DNA of 64,000 nt from NCBI RefSeq assembly GCF_028553725.1, contig NZ_CP067124.1:3460001-3524000 (forward strand). Direction: 5' to 3'. Made by a program: the position numbers and the translations under genes. The stretch's first letter is position 1. Each line of letters begins with the position of its first letter. This DNA comes from Paracoccus alcaliphilus. Lineage in GTDB: Bacteria > Pseudomonadota > Alphaproteobacteria > Rhodobacterales > Rhodobacteraceae. Positions 56,463-64,000 of this stretch are shown here, piece after piece. The notes below the pieces were generated by a model. It saw nothing but the letters and a program-made list of their open reading frames with translations, had not been told where the DNA came from and ran no database searches.

Positions 56463-57739
56463 CGACGCTTTTCACCAATGCCCGCCTGATCGACCCCGAG
56501 GCCCAGACCGACGCCCCCGGCAGCCTGCTGATCCGGGACGGCGTGATCGAAGCCGTGGCCGGGCCGGATGAACCCGCCCCCGAAGGCGCCACCGTGATCG
56601 ACTGTCAGGGCCGCGCGCTGGCGCCCGGCCTGATCGACTGGGGCGTCAAGATCGGCGAACCCGGAGAGCGTCACAAGGAAAGCTTCCGCAGCGCCGGGCT
56701 GGCGGCGGTGGCGGGCGGCGTGACCACGGTGATCGCCCGGCCCGATACGATGCCGCCCATCGACACGCCGGAATCGCTGGAATTCGTTACTCGCCGCGCC
56801 GCCGATGCGCCGGTGAACATCCATCACATGGCCTCGCTGACCAAGGGCCGCGAGGGGCGAGAGATGGTCGAGATCGGCTTTCTGACCGATCTGGGCGCGG
56901 TGGCCTTCACCGATGGCGTCCGCGTCGTGCAGGATACAAGGCTGCTCAACCGCTGCATGACCTATGCGCGCGGCCTTGATGCGCTGATCGTCGGCCATCC
57001 GCAGGATGCGGGCCTGTCGAAAGGTGCGGCGGCGACCAGCGGCAAATTCGCCTCGATCTATGGCATTCCCGCCGTCTCGCCCATGGCCGAGGTGATGGGC
57101 GTAAGCCGCGATCTGGCGCTGGTGCAGATGACCCGCTGTCGCTGGCATGCCGACCAGATCACCACCGCGGGCGCCCTTCCCGCCCTGACCCGCGCGCGCG
57201 ATGCCGGGCTGGACGTGACGGCGGGGATCTCGATCCACCATCTGACACTGAACGAATTCGACGTGGGCGATTACCGGACCTTCTTCCGCTTCACCCCGCC
57301 GCTGCGCTCGGAAGACGACCGGCAGGCGATGGTGCAGGCGGTGGCGGATGGTCTGATCGACGTGATCGCCAGCTTCCACACCCCTCAGGACGAGGAATCC
57401 AAGCGTCTGCCCTTCGAGGCCGCCGCCCCCGGCGCGGTCGGTTTGCAGACGCTGCTGCCTGCGGCGCTGCGGCTCTATCATCAGGGCGGGCTCAGCCTGC
57501 CGCAGCTGTGGCGCGCCATGTCGCTGAACCCGGCGAAACGGCTGGGTCTGCCCGCCGGACGGCTGACCAGCGGCGCGCCCGCCGATCTGGTGCTGTTCGA
57601 CCCCGACGCGCCTTTCGTTCTGGACCGCTTTACGCTGCTGTCGAAATCCAAGAACACGCCTTTCGACGGCGCACGGATGCAGGGCCGGGTCATGGGCACA
57701 TGGGTCGCCGGTCAGCGCGTTTTCGGGGGTGAGCCATGA
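56459..57739 (+). CDS. pyrC: Dihydroorotase-like protein lacking catalytic residues (pseudo-DHOase)
   Basis: A 426-residue amidohydrolase-fold protein coupled to pyrB. At residues 60-66, where active enzymes have D-x-H-x-H, it reads D-W-G-V-K-I-G, so both metal-binding His are absent (Gly62, Lys64). The T-D-H-A-P-H motif that carries the catalytic Asp reads S-F-H-T-P-Q, with Phe306 in place of Asp. 'VNPPLRSEEDR'-type '[12 protein letters not shown]' is kept. It is probably the structural partner of PyrB, as in Pseudomonas, with a separate active dihydroorotase elsewhere. Confidence 0.88.
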   Translation: MTTLFTNARLIDPEAQTDAPGSLLIRDGVIEAVAGPDEPAPEGATVIDCQGRALAPGLIDWGVKIGEPGERHKESFRSAGLAAVAGGVTTVIARPDTMPPIDTPESLEFVTRRAADAPVNIHHMASLTKGREGREMVEIGFLTDLGAVAFTDGVRVVQDTRLLNRCMTYARGLDALIVGHPQDAGLSKGAAATSGKFASIYGIPAVSPMAEVMGVSRDLALVQMTRCRWHADQITTAGALPALTRARDAGLDVTAGISIHHLTLNEFDVGDYRTFFRFTPPLRSEDDRQAMVQAVADGLIDVIASFHTPQDEESKRLPFEAAAPGAVGLQTLLPAALRLYHQGGLSLPQLWRAMSLNPAKRLGLPAGRLTSGAPADLVLFDPDAPFVLDRFTLLSKSKNTPFDGARMQGRVMGTWVAGQRVFGGEP

Positions 57740-58323
57740 CGCTGATCCTGTGGACGGCGCTTGGCTATCTGCTGGGGTCGATCCCCTTCGGCGTCGCCAT
57801 CACCCGTGTGCTGGGTCTGGGCGATCTGCGTCAGATCGGATCGGGCAATATCGGCGCGACCAATGTCCTGCGCACCGGCAACAAGCCCGCAGCCTTCGCC
57901 ACCCTGCTGCTGGACAGCGGCAAGGGCGCCATCGCGGTGTTGCTGGCACGCCATTTCGGCGGCGAAACCGCGGCGATGCTGGCCGGAGGCGCCGCGTTTC
58001 TGGGCCATTGCTTTCCGGTCTGGCTGGGCTTCAGGGGCGGCAAGGGCGTCGCCACCTTCCTTGGCACGCTGATCGCGCTTCACTGGCCGCTGGGGCTGAT
58101 CGCCTGCGGTGTCTGGCTGCTGAGCGCGGTCATCAGCCGGATCAGCAGCCTGTCGGCGCTGCTGGCCGCCGCGCTGTCGCCGGTCTTTGCCTGGGCCATC
58201 GGACGGGCCGATCTGGTGCTGGTCAGCCTGTTCATGGCGGTGCTGATCTTCGCCCGCCACCGCGCCAATATCGCCCGGTTGCTGGACGGGTCGGAACCCC
58301 GGATCGGTCGCGGAAAGCCCTGA
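57736..58323 (+). CDS. plsY: Glycerol-3-phosphate acyltransferase PlsY
   Basis: A 195-residue inner membrane enzyme that uses acyl-phosphate to make lysophosphatidic acid. The motifs 'GYLLGSIPFGVAI', 'GSGNIGATNVLRTG' (loop 1), 'GHCFPVWLGFRGGKGVATFLG' (loop 2) and 'RHRANIARLLDGSEP' are diagnostic for PlsY. It overlaps pyrC by 4 bp (ATGA). Confidence 0.97.
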   Translation: MTLILWTALGYLLGSIPFGVAITRVLGLGDLRQIGSGNIGATNVLRTGNKPAAFATLLLDSGKGAIAVLLARHFGGETAAMLAGGAAFLGHCFPVWLGFRGGKGVATFLGTLIALHWPLGLIACGVWLLSAVISRISSLSALLAAALSPVFAWAIGRADLVLVSLFMAVLIFARHRANIARLLDGSEPRIGRGKP

Positions 58324-58382
58324 CTGTCCGGCCATCCCGCCGCCGTCAGGGCCTGCCGATCACGACATCTTTCCGGGGGCCG

Positions 58383-59852
58383 TCACGCTGCGGCCTCGTG
58401 CCGGATCGCCTGCGCCATGCCATCGCTCAGCATCAACGCCAGCGCGGACTCGACCGCGTCGCGCCATGCGGGATCATGCGTCAGGCGCTGCGGAAACAGC
58501 CCCGGCAGGTCGTGCAGCGCGGCCGAGATCGCGCCCGCATCGCGTGCGACACCTGCCAGCGCGGCGCGGATATCGGCCTCGCGCGGGTCGCGCAGGGCGT
58601 AAGTTTCGCCGGTATCCGTCACCCCCTGCGCATAGCGCATCCATGCGGCGGTGGCGAAGGCAAAGGCACGCGGGTCCTGCCCGGCCTCCATCGCCGCCAG
58701 CGCGGGCTGGAAGATCCGCTGCGGCAGCTTCTGGGTGCCGTCCATGGCGATCTGATATGTCTCATGCGCGATGGCGGGGTTGTGGAAACGCGCCTCCAGA
58801 TCGGCGGCGTAATCGGCCAGCACGATGCCTTCCAGCGGTGGCAGGACCTGCGCCGCCGCCTGTAGATGCCGCCGGACCAGCGCGGCCAGCGCCGCATCAT
58901 TCATCACATCGCGCACATAGCGGTGACCCGACAGGAAACCGGCATAGGCCAGCATCGAATGGCTGCCGTTCAGCATGGTCAGCTTCATCCGCTCGTATGG
59001 TGCGACATCGCGCACGAAGATCGCGCCGCCAGCCTCCCAGTCGGGGCGGCCCTGAGGGAAGTGGTCCTCGATCACCCATTGCATGAAGGGCTCGGTCTCG
59101 ATGGCCGCCAGATCGGTGCAGGCGGTCTGACGCGCGGCCTCGGCCAGCGTCTCGGGCGTGGCGGCGGGGGTGATGCGGTCCACCATCGAGGAGGGGAAGG
59201 CGACGTTATCCGCGATCCACCCGGCCAGATCGGGCCGGGCGCGGCGGGCGAAATCCAGCACGCCATCACGCAGCAGCGCGCCGTTCTCGGGCAGGTTGTC
59301 GCAGGACAGGACGGTAAAGGGCGCGGCCCCCGCCGCATGGCGCGCGGCCAGTGCGGCGCAGATCAGCCCCAGCACGCCCGAGGGGCGGTCGGGATCGGCC
59401 AGATCGGCGGCCACGGCCGGATGCGCGGGATCCGCGGCGCGGGTGACGCGGTCGATGCCATAGCCCTTTTCGGTCACGCTCAGCGTCACAATGCGGATCG
59501 CGGGGTCCGACATGGCGGCCAGCACCCGGTCCGGGTCGGCGGCGATCACGTCGCGGATCGCGCCGATGACGCGGGCCTTCGTGCCATCCGCGCCGCGTTC
59601 GATCAGCGTATACAGCCCGTGCTGCGGGCCAAGCGCATCCGCCACCTCGCGCGAGCGCAGGCTGACGCCGGTGATCCGCCAGTCGCCGCCGCTGCGGGCC
59701 AGCGCGTCGTCGGTCGCCACCGCCTGATGGGCGCGGTGAAAGGCGCCGATGCCCAGATGCAGGATGCCCACGCCATGCGCCGCCGGATCATAGCCCGGCC
59801 GCGCGGCCGGGCCATGAACGCGGTCCAGCGCGTCCAGCCGTGGCGCGCTCAT
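58383..59852 (-). CDS. uxuB: Mannitol dehydrogenase family protein, probable fructuronate reductase
   Basis: A 489-residue polyol-specific long-chain dehydrogenase. 'GILHLGIGAFHRAHQAV' is the N-terminal NAD-binding segment, 'FPSSMVDRITPA' and 'FVRDVAPYERMKLTMLNGSHSMLAYAG' are family signatures with the catalytic Lys and His. Because it overlaps the mannonate dehydratase gene by 4 bp, it is most likely fructuronate reductase (UxuB) rather than mannitol dehydrogenase. Confidence 0.88.
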   Translation of the reverse strand: MSAPRLDALDRVHGPAARPGYDPAAHGVGILHLGIGAFHRAHQAVATDDALARSGGDWRITGVSLRSREVADALGPQHGLYTLIERGADGTKARVIGAIRDVIAADPDRVLAAMSDPAIRIVTLSVTEKGYGIDRVTRAADPAHPAVAADLADPDRPSGVLGLICAALAARHAAGAAPFTVLSCDNLPENGALLRDGVLDFARRARPDLAGWIADNVAFPSSMVDRITPAATPETLAEAARQTACTDLAAIETEPFMQWVIEDHFPQGRPDWEAGGAIFVRDVAPYERMKLTMLNGSHSMLAYAGFLSGHRYVRDVMNDAALAALVRRHLQAAAQVLPPLEGIVLADYAADLEARFHNPAIAHETYQIAMDGTQKLPQRIFQPALAAMEAGQDPRAFAFATAAWMRYAQGVTDTGETYALRDPREADIRAALAGVARDAGAISAALHDLPGLFPQRLTHDPAWRDAVESALALMLSDGMAQAIRHEAAA

Positions 59853-61066
59853 GCCCGCAGCCCCTCGGCCGGGTGGTCCAGCGCGGTCATGATCCCACGC
59901 AGCTCGGCCAGACCCTTCAGCCGCCCGATCGAGGGATAGCCCGGCTGCGCCTTGCGGGTCAGGTCGTCCAGAATGTCCTGTCCGTGATCGGGTCGGAACG
60001 GGATCTGGTGGTCCGCGCGGCCCTCGGCCCGGCGGCGGCGTTCCTCGCGCAGGACAGCGGCGATCAGCGCCACCATGTCGGTGCCGCCGCCCAGATGCTC
60101 GGCCTCGTGAAAGCTGCCCATGATCTGGTCGCTTTCACGGGTCACATTGCGCAGATGCAGGAAATGGACGCGGTCGGCCAGCCGCTGCATCATCCCCGGC
60201 AGATCATTGTCGGGACGCGCGCCAAGCGAGCCCGCGCACAGCGTCACGCCATTGGCGGGCAGATCGACGGCATCCAGAACGGTGCGATAATCGGCCTCGG
60301 TGGACATCACGCGCGGCAGGCCCAGCAGGGTGAAGGGCGGATCGTCGGGATGGCAGCACAGCCGGACGCCCAGTTCCTGCGCCAGCGGCGCGACCTCGGA
60401 CAGAAAGTCGATCATGTGGCCGCGCAGTGTTTCCGGCGACAGGCGGTCATATTCGGCCAGATGGGCGCGCACATCCTCCAGCGAAAAGTTTTCCGCCGCG
60501 CCGGGCAGCCCGAAAACGACATTCTGCGCCAGCGCGGCCTTGTCATCGTCGGACATGGCGGCAAAGCGCCGGGTCGCCTCGTCCACCACCGCTTCGGGAA
60601 AATCCCCGGCGGCGTCGGGACGGGCAAGGATGTGAATGTCGAAGGCTGCGAAATCGATCAGGTCGAACCGCATGCAGGTCGCGCCATTGGGCCGGCGATG
60701 GGCCAGATCGGTGCGGGTCCAGTCCAGCACCGGCATGAAGTTATAGCAGATGACCTCGATCCCCGCCCCGCGCAGCGCCCGCATCGAGGCCTTCCACGCC
60801 TCGATATGTGCGCGCCAGTCGCCCTTCTGCTTCTTGATGTCCTCGGACACCGGCAGGCTTTCCACGACGTCCCATTTCAGGCCGGAAGGGCTGCCGTCTT
60901 TCATCACCCCGATCAGGGCCTGACGGCGGGCGATTTCCTCGGCGGTCCAGACCGCGCCAGTGGGGATGTGGTGCAGGGCCGAGACGACCCCCTCGACCCC
61001 CGCCTGCATCATGTCGTCAATCGAGACCAGATCCTTCGGTCCGAACCAGCGCCAGGTTTGCCGCAC
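59849..61066 (-). CDS. uxuA: Mannonate dehydratase UxuA
   Basis: A 405-residue enzyme that dehydrates D-mannonate to 2-keto-3-deoxygluconate in hexuronate breakdown. 'MRQTWRWFGPKDLVSIDDMMQAGVEGVVSALH' is the standard N-terminus; 'CCHPDDPP' with 'LCAGSLGAR' and 'FLHLRNV' contribute metal-binding Cys/His. It is divergent from the GntR regulator, with a 99-bp shared promoter region, and coupled to uxuB. Confidence 0.95.
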   Translation of the reverse strand: MRQTWRWFGPKDLVSIDDMMQAGVEGVVSALHHIPTGAVWTAEEIARRQALIGVMKDGSPSGLKWDVVESLPVSEDIKKQKGDWRAHIEAWKASMRALRGAGIEVICYNFMPVLDWTRTDLAHRRPNGATCMRFDLIDFAAFDIHILARPDAAGDFPEAVVDEATRRFAAMSDDDKAALAQNVVFGLPGAAENFSLEDVRAHLAEYDRLSPETLRGHMIDFLSEVAPLAQELGVRLCCHPDDPPFTLLGLPRVMSTEADYRTVLDAVDLPANGVTLCAGSLGARPDNDLPGMMQRLADRVHFLHLRNVTRESDQIMGSFHEAEHLGGGTDMVALIAAVLREERRRRAEGRADHQIPFRPDHGQDILDDLTRKAQPGYPSIGRLKGLAELRGIMTALDHPAEGLRA

Positions 61067-61165
61067 GTTTCCCTCCTCGGTTCAATACATCCGATTCCCT
61101 AGCATGATATAAATTGATTGACTAGTATGGAAGTATGGCAGTAGGTTTTGAACAGGGAGGACAGC
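61067..61165. promoter_or_regulatory. Divergent promoter region of uxuA and the GntR gene
   Basis: AT-rich for this genome (about 61090-61145). It contains TTGATTGACTAGTATGG, including the palindrome ACTAGT, and a TATGGAAGTATGG direct repeat, which are plausible GntR half-sites. The assignment is tentative. Confidence 0.4.
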
Positions 61166-61852
61166 ATGGCGATTCTGACACAGGCAGGCGCCGTCGGGCC
61201 ACAGCTGCACCGGCTGTTGCGCGACCGGATCGTGCGGGGCGACCTGTCCCCCGGCACGCGGATTTCCGAAACCGAGCTTGCGGCGGCCTATGAGGTCTCT
61301 CGCCAGCCGGTGCGCGAGGCCTTCATCAAGCTGGCCGAGGAAGGGCTGCTGGCCGTGCGCCCGCAACGCGGTACTTTCATCCTGCGCATCTCGATCCCGG
61401 CGGTGCTGACCGCGCGCTTCATCCGCGAGGCGGTCGAGGCCGATATCGTCCGCCACGTTGCGGAAGTCGCCGACGATGCCGCCATCGCCGCGCTGGACGC
61501 CCAGCTGGATGCGCAGCGCGCGCTTGACCCAGATGCCTCGGCCGAGGATTTCATGCTGCTGGACGAGGAGTTTCACCGCACTCTGACAGTTCTTGCCGGC
61601 CAGGGCGCGGTCGGCGACCACCTGGAAGAACTGAAGACCCAGATGAACCGGGTCCGTCATATCAGCGCCCGGCAATTCGCCCGCGAACGGCTGATCGCGC
61701 AACATGCGGCGGTGGTCGATGCCATCCGCGCCCGTGATCCGCAGGCCGCCGAGACCGGAATGCGCCTGCACCTGCGCGGCATCCTCGACGACCTGCCCGA
61801 GATCGTCCGCGCCATGCCCGACTTCTTCGAGGGCGCGGAGGCGCTGGACTGA
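61166..61852 (+). CDS. GntR-family transcriptional regulator (FCD subfamily)
   Basis: A 228-residue regulator with a winged helix ('LLRDRIVRGDLSPGTRISETELAAAYEVSRQPVREAFIKLAEEGL') and an FCD ligand domain ('LLDEEFHRTLTVLAGQ', 'QHAAVVDAIRARDPQAAE'). Located between uxuA and the epimerase/TRAP genes, it probably represses hexuronate catabolism and responds to a pathway intermediate. ATG 61166 is behind AGGGAGG; it overlaps the epimerase start by 1 bp. Confidence 0.9.
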   Translation: MAILTQAGAVGPQLHRLLRDRIVRGDLSPGTRISETELAAAYEVSRQPVREAFIKLAEEGLLAVRPQRGTFILRISIPAVLTARFIREAVEADIVRHVAEVADDAAIAALDAQLDAQRALDPDASAEDFMLLDEEFHRTLTVLAGQGAVGDHLEELKTQMNRVRHISARQFARERLIAQHAAVVDAIRARDPQAAETGMRLHLRGILDDLPEIVRAMPDFFEGAEALD

Positions 61853-63033
61853 TGGCCCTGCCGGGACGCAGCGCCGGGACCGCCGCGACACGCGCGGACT
61901 GGTTCTGGTGCGACTTCCTGCCCGGCTGGCTGGCGCGGGCGCGCGACCATCGCCACGGCGGCTTCTTCGACGCCCTGGACCATGCGGGCCAGCCGGACCC
62001 CGCTGCGCCCAAGACGGTACTGGCTCAGGCGCGGCTGCTGTTCACCTTTGCCCATCTGGCGCGGCTGTCGGGTGATCCCGCGCATCATGCGGCGGCGCTT
62101 GCGGCGCGGGATTTCCTGCCGCATCTGCGCAAGGCGCCGGGTCTCTATCGTCGCGCCGTGGCCTGTGACGGCAGCCCCACCGGCGATCCGCAGGACGAGA
62201 CCGCGTGCAGCTATGACCAAAGCTTCGTGATCCTTGCGCTGACCACTTGCGCAGCGGCTGACCCCACGGCGCTGGCCGAGGCCGAAGCCTGCTGGCAGGC
62301 GCTGATGGCGCATCTGACCGATCCGGCAACGGGCCTGCTGCATGAGGATGACGCCAGCACCCGCGCGGCGCCTGCCCAGAACCCGCATATGCATCTTTAC
62401 GAGGCCGCGCTTCAGGCTTTCGAGATGACCGGCGCGCGCCACTGGCTGGACCGGGCCGCGCAGGTCCGGGCCTTGGCGCTGCACCATTTCCTCGATCCCG
62501 ATACCGGCACCATCGCGGAATTCCTGACCCCCGACCTGCGCCCCCTGCCCGGCGATGCGGGCCTGCGCCGCGAGGTCGGGCATCAATGCGAATGGGCCTG
62601 GCTGTTGTGGCGCGAGGCGGATCTGGGTGGCGATGCCTCGGTCCGCGCGATCGGCGACCGGCTGGCGGGTTTCGCGCAGGAACACGGCTTTGCGCCCGCC
62701 GGGCCGCTGAAAGGGGCGGCCTATGATGCGGTGTCGGCCAGCGGCGCGGTGATGGAACGGCGCTTCCTGCTGTGGCCGCAGACAGAGGCCCTCAAGGCCC
62801 ATGCCGCCCGCCATCTGGCAGGGATCCCCGGCGCCGATACAGACGCGCGCGATCTGCTGGACCTGATCTTCGCGCGATGGTTCGACGGCCATCCGGTCTT
62901 CGTCAACCAGTTGGACGCGACCGGCGCGGCGATCTGGCCCGAGGCGCTGTCGCGGCTGCTCTATCACATCGTTCTGGCACTGACGGAAGGGGCCCGCGCC
63001 GGGCTGTGGCCGGGGCCAAACCCGAACCGATAA
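61852..63033 (+). CDS. AGE-family (N-acylglucosamine 2-epimerase/mannose isomerase-like) protein
   Basis: A 393-residue (alpha/alpha)6-barrel protein. 'QARLLFTFAHLARLSGDP', 'NPHMHLYEAALQAFEMTG', 'VGHQCEWAWLLWREADL' and 'WPQTEALKAHAA' are hallmarks of the AGE superfamily, with the two catalytic His (in M-H-L-Y-E and G-H-Q-x-E-W-A-W). Activity could be aldose-ketose isomerisation or epimerisation of a sugar imported by the TRAP system. Linked to uxuAB. Confidence 0.85.
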   Translation: MALPGRSAGTAATRADWFWCDFLPGWLARARDHRHGGFFDALDHAGQPDPAAPKTVLAQARLLFTFAHLARLSGDPAHHAAALAARDFLPHLRKAPGLYRRAVACDGSPTGDPQDETACSYDQSFVILALTTCAAADPTALAEAEACWQALMAHLTDPATGLLHEDDASTRAAPAQNPHMHLYEAALQAFEMTGARHWLDRAAQVRALALHHFLDPDTGTIAEFLTPDLRPLPGDAGLRREVGHQCEWAWLLWREADLGGDASVRAIGDRLAGFAQEHGFAPAGPLKGAAYDAVSASGAVMERRFLLWPQTEALKAHAARHLAGIPGADTDARDLLDLIFARWFDGHPVFVNQLDATGAAIWPEALSRLLYHIVLALTEGARAGLWPGPNPNR

Positions 63034-63056
63034 CAAAACCTGAGGAGGAGAAACAC

Positions 63057-64000
63057 ATGAACATGATCAAGACGCTTGGCCTTGCCGCCCTGCTGATGGG
63101 TTCCAGCGCCGGACTGGCGCTGGCGCAGACACAGCTGGCGCTGTCCAGCTCGCAACCCTCGGCCGATCCACTGGTGATCGCGATGGAAGAGGCCTCGACA
63201 CGCATCACCGAACGCAGCGAGGGCGAGATCCGGGTGACGGTCTATCCGTCCTCGCAGCTGGGCTCGGACAATGACGTGCTGGAACAGATCCGCAATGGTG
63301 CCGCCATCGCGGTGCTGGTCGATGCGGGCCGGCTGGCGCCCTTCAAGAAGGAACTGGGCATCCTGTCGGCGCCCTATCTTGTCGATGAGTGGACAGACTA
63401 CAAGGCGATCACAGATTCCCCGGTCTATGGCGAATGGGTCGAGGATCTGGCCGCAAGCTCGGGCATCCGGCTGCTGAACTACAACTGGTTCCAGGGCACG
63501 CGGCAGATGTTCAGCACAGATCCGGTAAACGGCCCCGGCGATCTGCGCGGCGTGCGCGTGCGCACCATCGACGCACCGGGCTGGCTGGCCACCGTCAACG
63601 CGATGGGGGCGACGGCGGTGCCCCTGCCCTGGTCCGAGGTCTATTCGGCGCTGCAACTGGGCGCCATCGACGGGGCCGAGGCGCAACTGACCGGCGCCTA
63701 TGGCATCAAGCTGCACGAGGTGGTCAAGAACCTGGCCTTCACCGACCATGTCCATCTTGTGACCGGGCTTGCCACCTCGGAAAGCTGGTTCCAGTCGCTG
63801 AGCCCCGAACATCAGGCCATCGTGTCCGAGGAACTGGCGCAGGCCGGCGACCGGGCGTCCGAGGCGACCGTGATCAAGGGCGAGGAGGTGCTGGAGGAAA
63901 TGAAGGCCGCCGGCGTCACCGTCACCGAGGTCGATCTGGACGAATTCAAGGCGCTGGTCCCCGGCGTCTATACCTCGCTGGGGCTGGACGAGGCGCGCGA
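63057..64000 (+). CDS. TRAP transporter substrate-binding protein DctP family (3' partial)
   Basis: Periplasmic solute receptor, cut by the window end after about 314 residues. Signal peptide 1-23 ('LGLAALLMGSSAGLALAQ'), then 'VYPSSQLGSDNDVLEQIRNGA', 'GDLRGVRVRTIDAPGWLATVNAMGATAVPLPWSEVYSALQLGAIDGAE', typical of DctP with the substrate-carboxylate Arg in 'KVRV'-like 'GVRVRT'. With uxuAB next to it, the ligand is probably a hexuronate. TRAP membrane subunits should follow. AGGAGG precedes the ATG. Confidence 0.93.
   Translation, partial: MNMIKTLGLAALLMGSSAGLALAQTQLALSSSQPSADPLVIAMEEASTRITERSEGEIRVTVYPSSQLGSDNDVLEQIRNGAAIAVLVDAGRLAPFKKELGILSAPYLVDEWTDYKAITDSPVYGEWVEDLAASSGIRLLNYNWFQGTRQMFSTDPVNGPGDLRGVRVRTIDAPGWLATVNAMGATAVPLPWSEVYSALQLGAIDGAEAQLTGAYGIKLHEVVKNLAFTDHVHLVTGLATSESWFQSLSPEHQAIVSEELAQAGDRASEATVIKGEEVLEEMKAAGVTVTEVDLDEFKALVPGVYTSLGLDEAR

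Overview
The window is a GC-rich chromosomal segment from an alphaproteobacterium of the Rhodobacteraceae, most like Paracoccus. The evidence is gene order (mraZ-rsmH-ftsL-ftsI-murE-murF-mraY-murD; ftsB-pdhA-pdhB-pdhC), a lipoyl domain fused to the pyruvate dehydrogenase E1 beta subunit, and two RNA loci known from Rhodobacter: a terminator-bearing leader RNA upstream of mraZ (UpsM type) and a DUF1127 gene followed by an array of hairpins that each display CTCCTCCTCCC (CcsR, or 'cuckoo', RNAs). The genus is an inference.

Layout. Positions 1-493 hold the 3' end of an enoyl-CoA hydratase gene. Positions 569-9691 are the minus-strand division and cell wall (dcw) cluster, read mraZ to murD, with its leader RNA at about 9732-9955. 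A Mrp-type Fe-S carrier ATPase gene follows (10319-11410, minus). The DUF1127/CcsR locus is at 11745-12318 with eight motif copies, then rlmJ, ftsB and pdhABC (to 17353). From 17704 to 22001 the chromosome has collected insertion sequences: an IS5-family (IS427-type) element split by an IS66-family element with an 8-bp target duplication, then an IS903-type element with a 9-bp target duplication and a transposase broken by a palindromic insert. Two tandem HNH endonuclease genes follow, one with a degraded C-terminus.

From 23346 to 28480 lie small metabolic and housekeeping genes (VOC protein, carboxylesterase, AlkA-type glycosylase, GntR regulator, HAD phosphatase, UbiH-like monooxygenase, SMR transporter). 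Branched-chain amino acid genes ilvD and ilvC flank two Lrp/AsnC regulators (28641-32566). Next come dapA, a soluble lytic transglycosylase, a DMT permease, suhB, a LysR regulator divergent from metF, a DUF2235 hydrolase, an ornithine/lysine decarboxylase with a divergent Lrp gene, and an HxlR regulator divergent from a DUF1428-VOC-GST-hydrolase operon. The remainder holds valS, a hisC-like aminotransferase, cydABX (cydX is only 44 codons), a lone RAM-domain protein, a MATE exporter, pyrB with a catalytically dead dihydroorotase-like pyrC, plsY, and a hexuronate locus (uxuB, uxuA, divergent GntR regulator, AGE-family epimerase and a TRAP binding protein cut by the window end).

Between genes there is a family of GC-rich repeats with the core CATCTTTGGTG and AAATATCC. 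Two nearly identical 56-bp copies bracket murD in opposite orientation. I saw no CRISPR array, tRNA or rRNA and no defence island. I cannot claim a wholly new system. The most notable content is the expanded CcsR array, the nested insertion sequences with an internally deleted IS66, the leader RNA and several unassigned operator-like inverted repeats.
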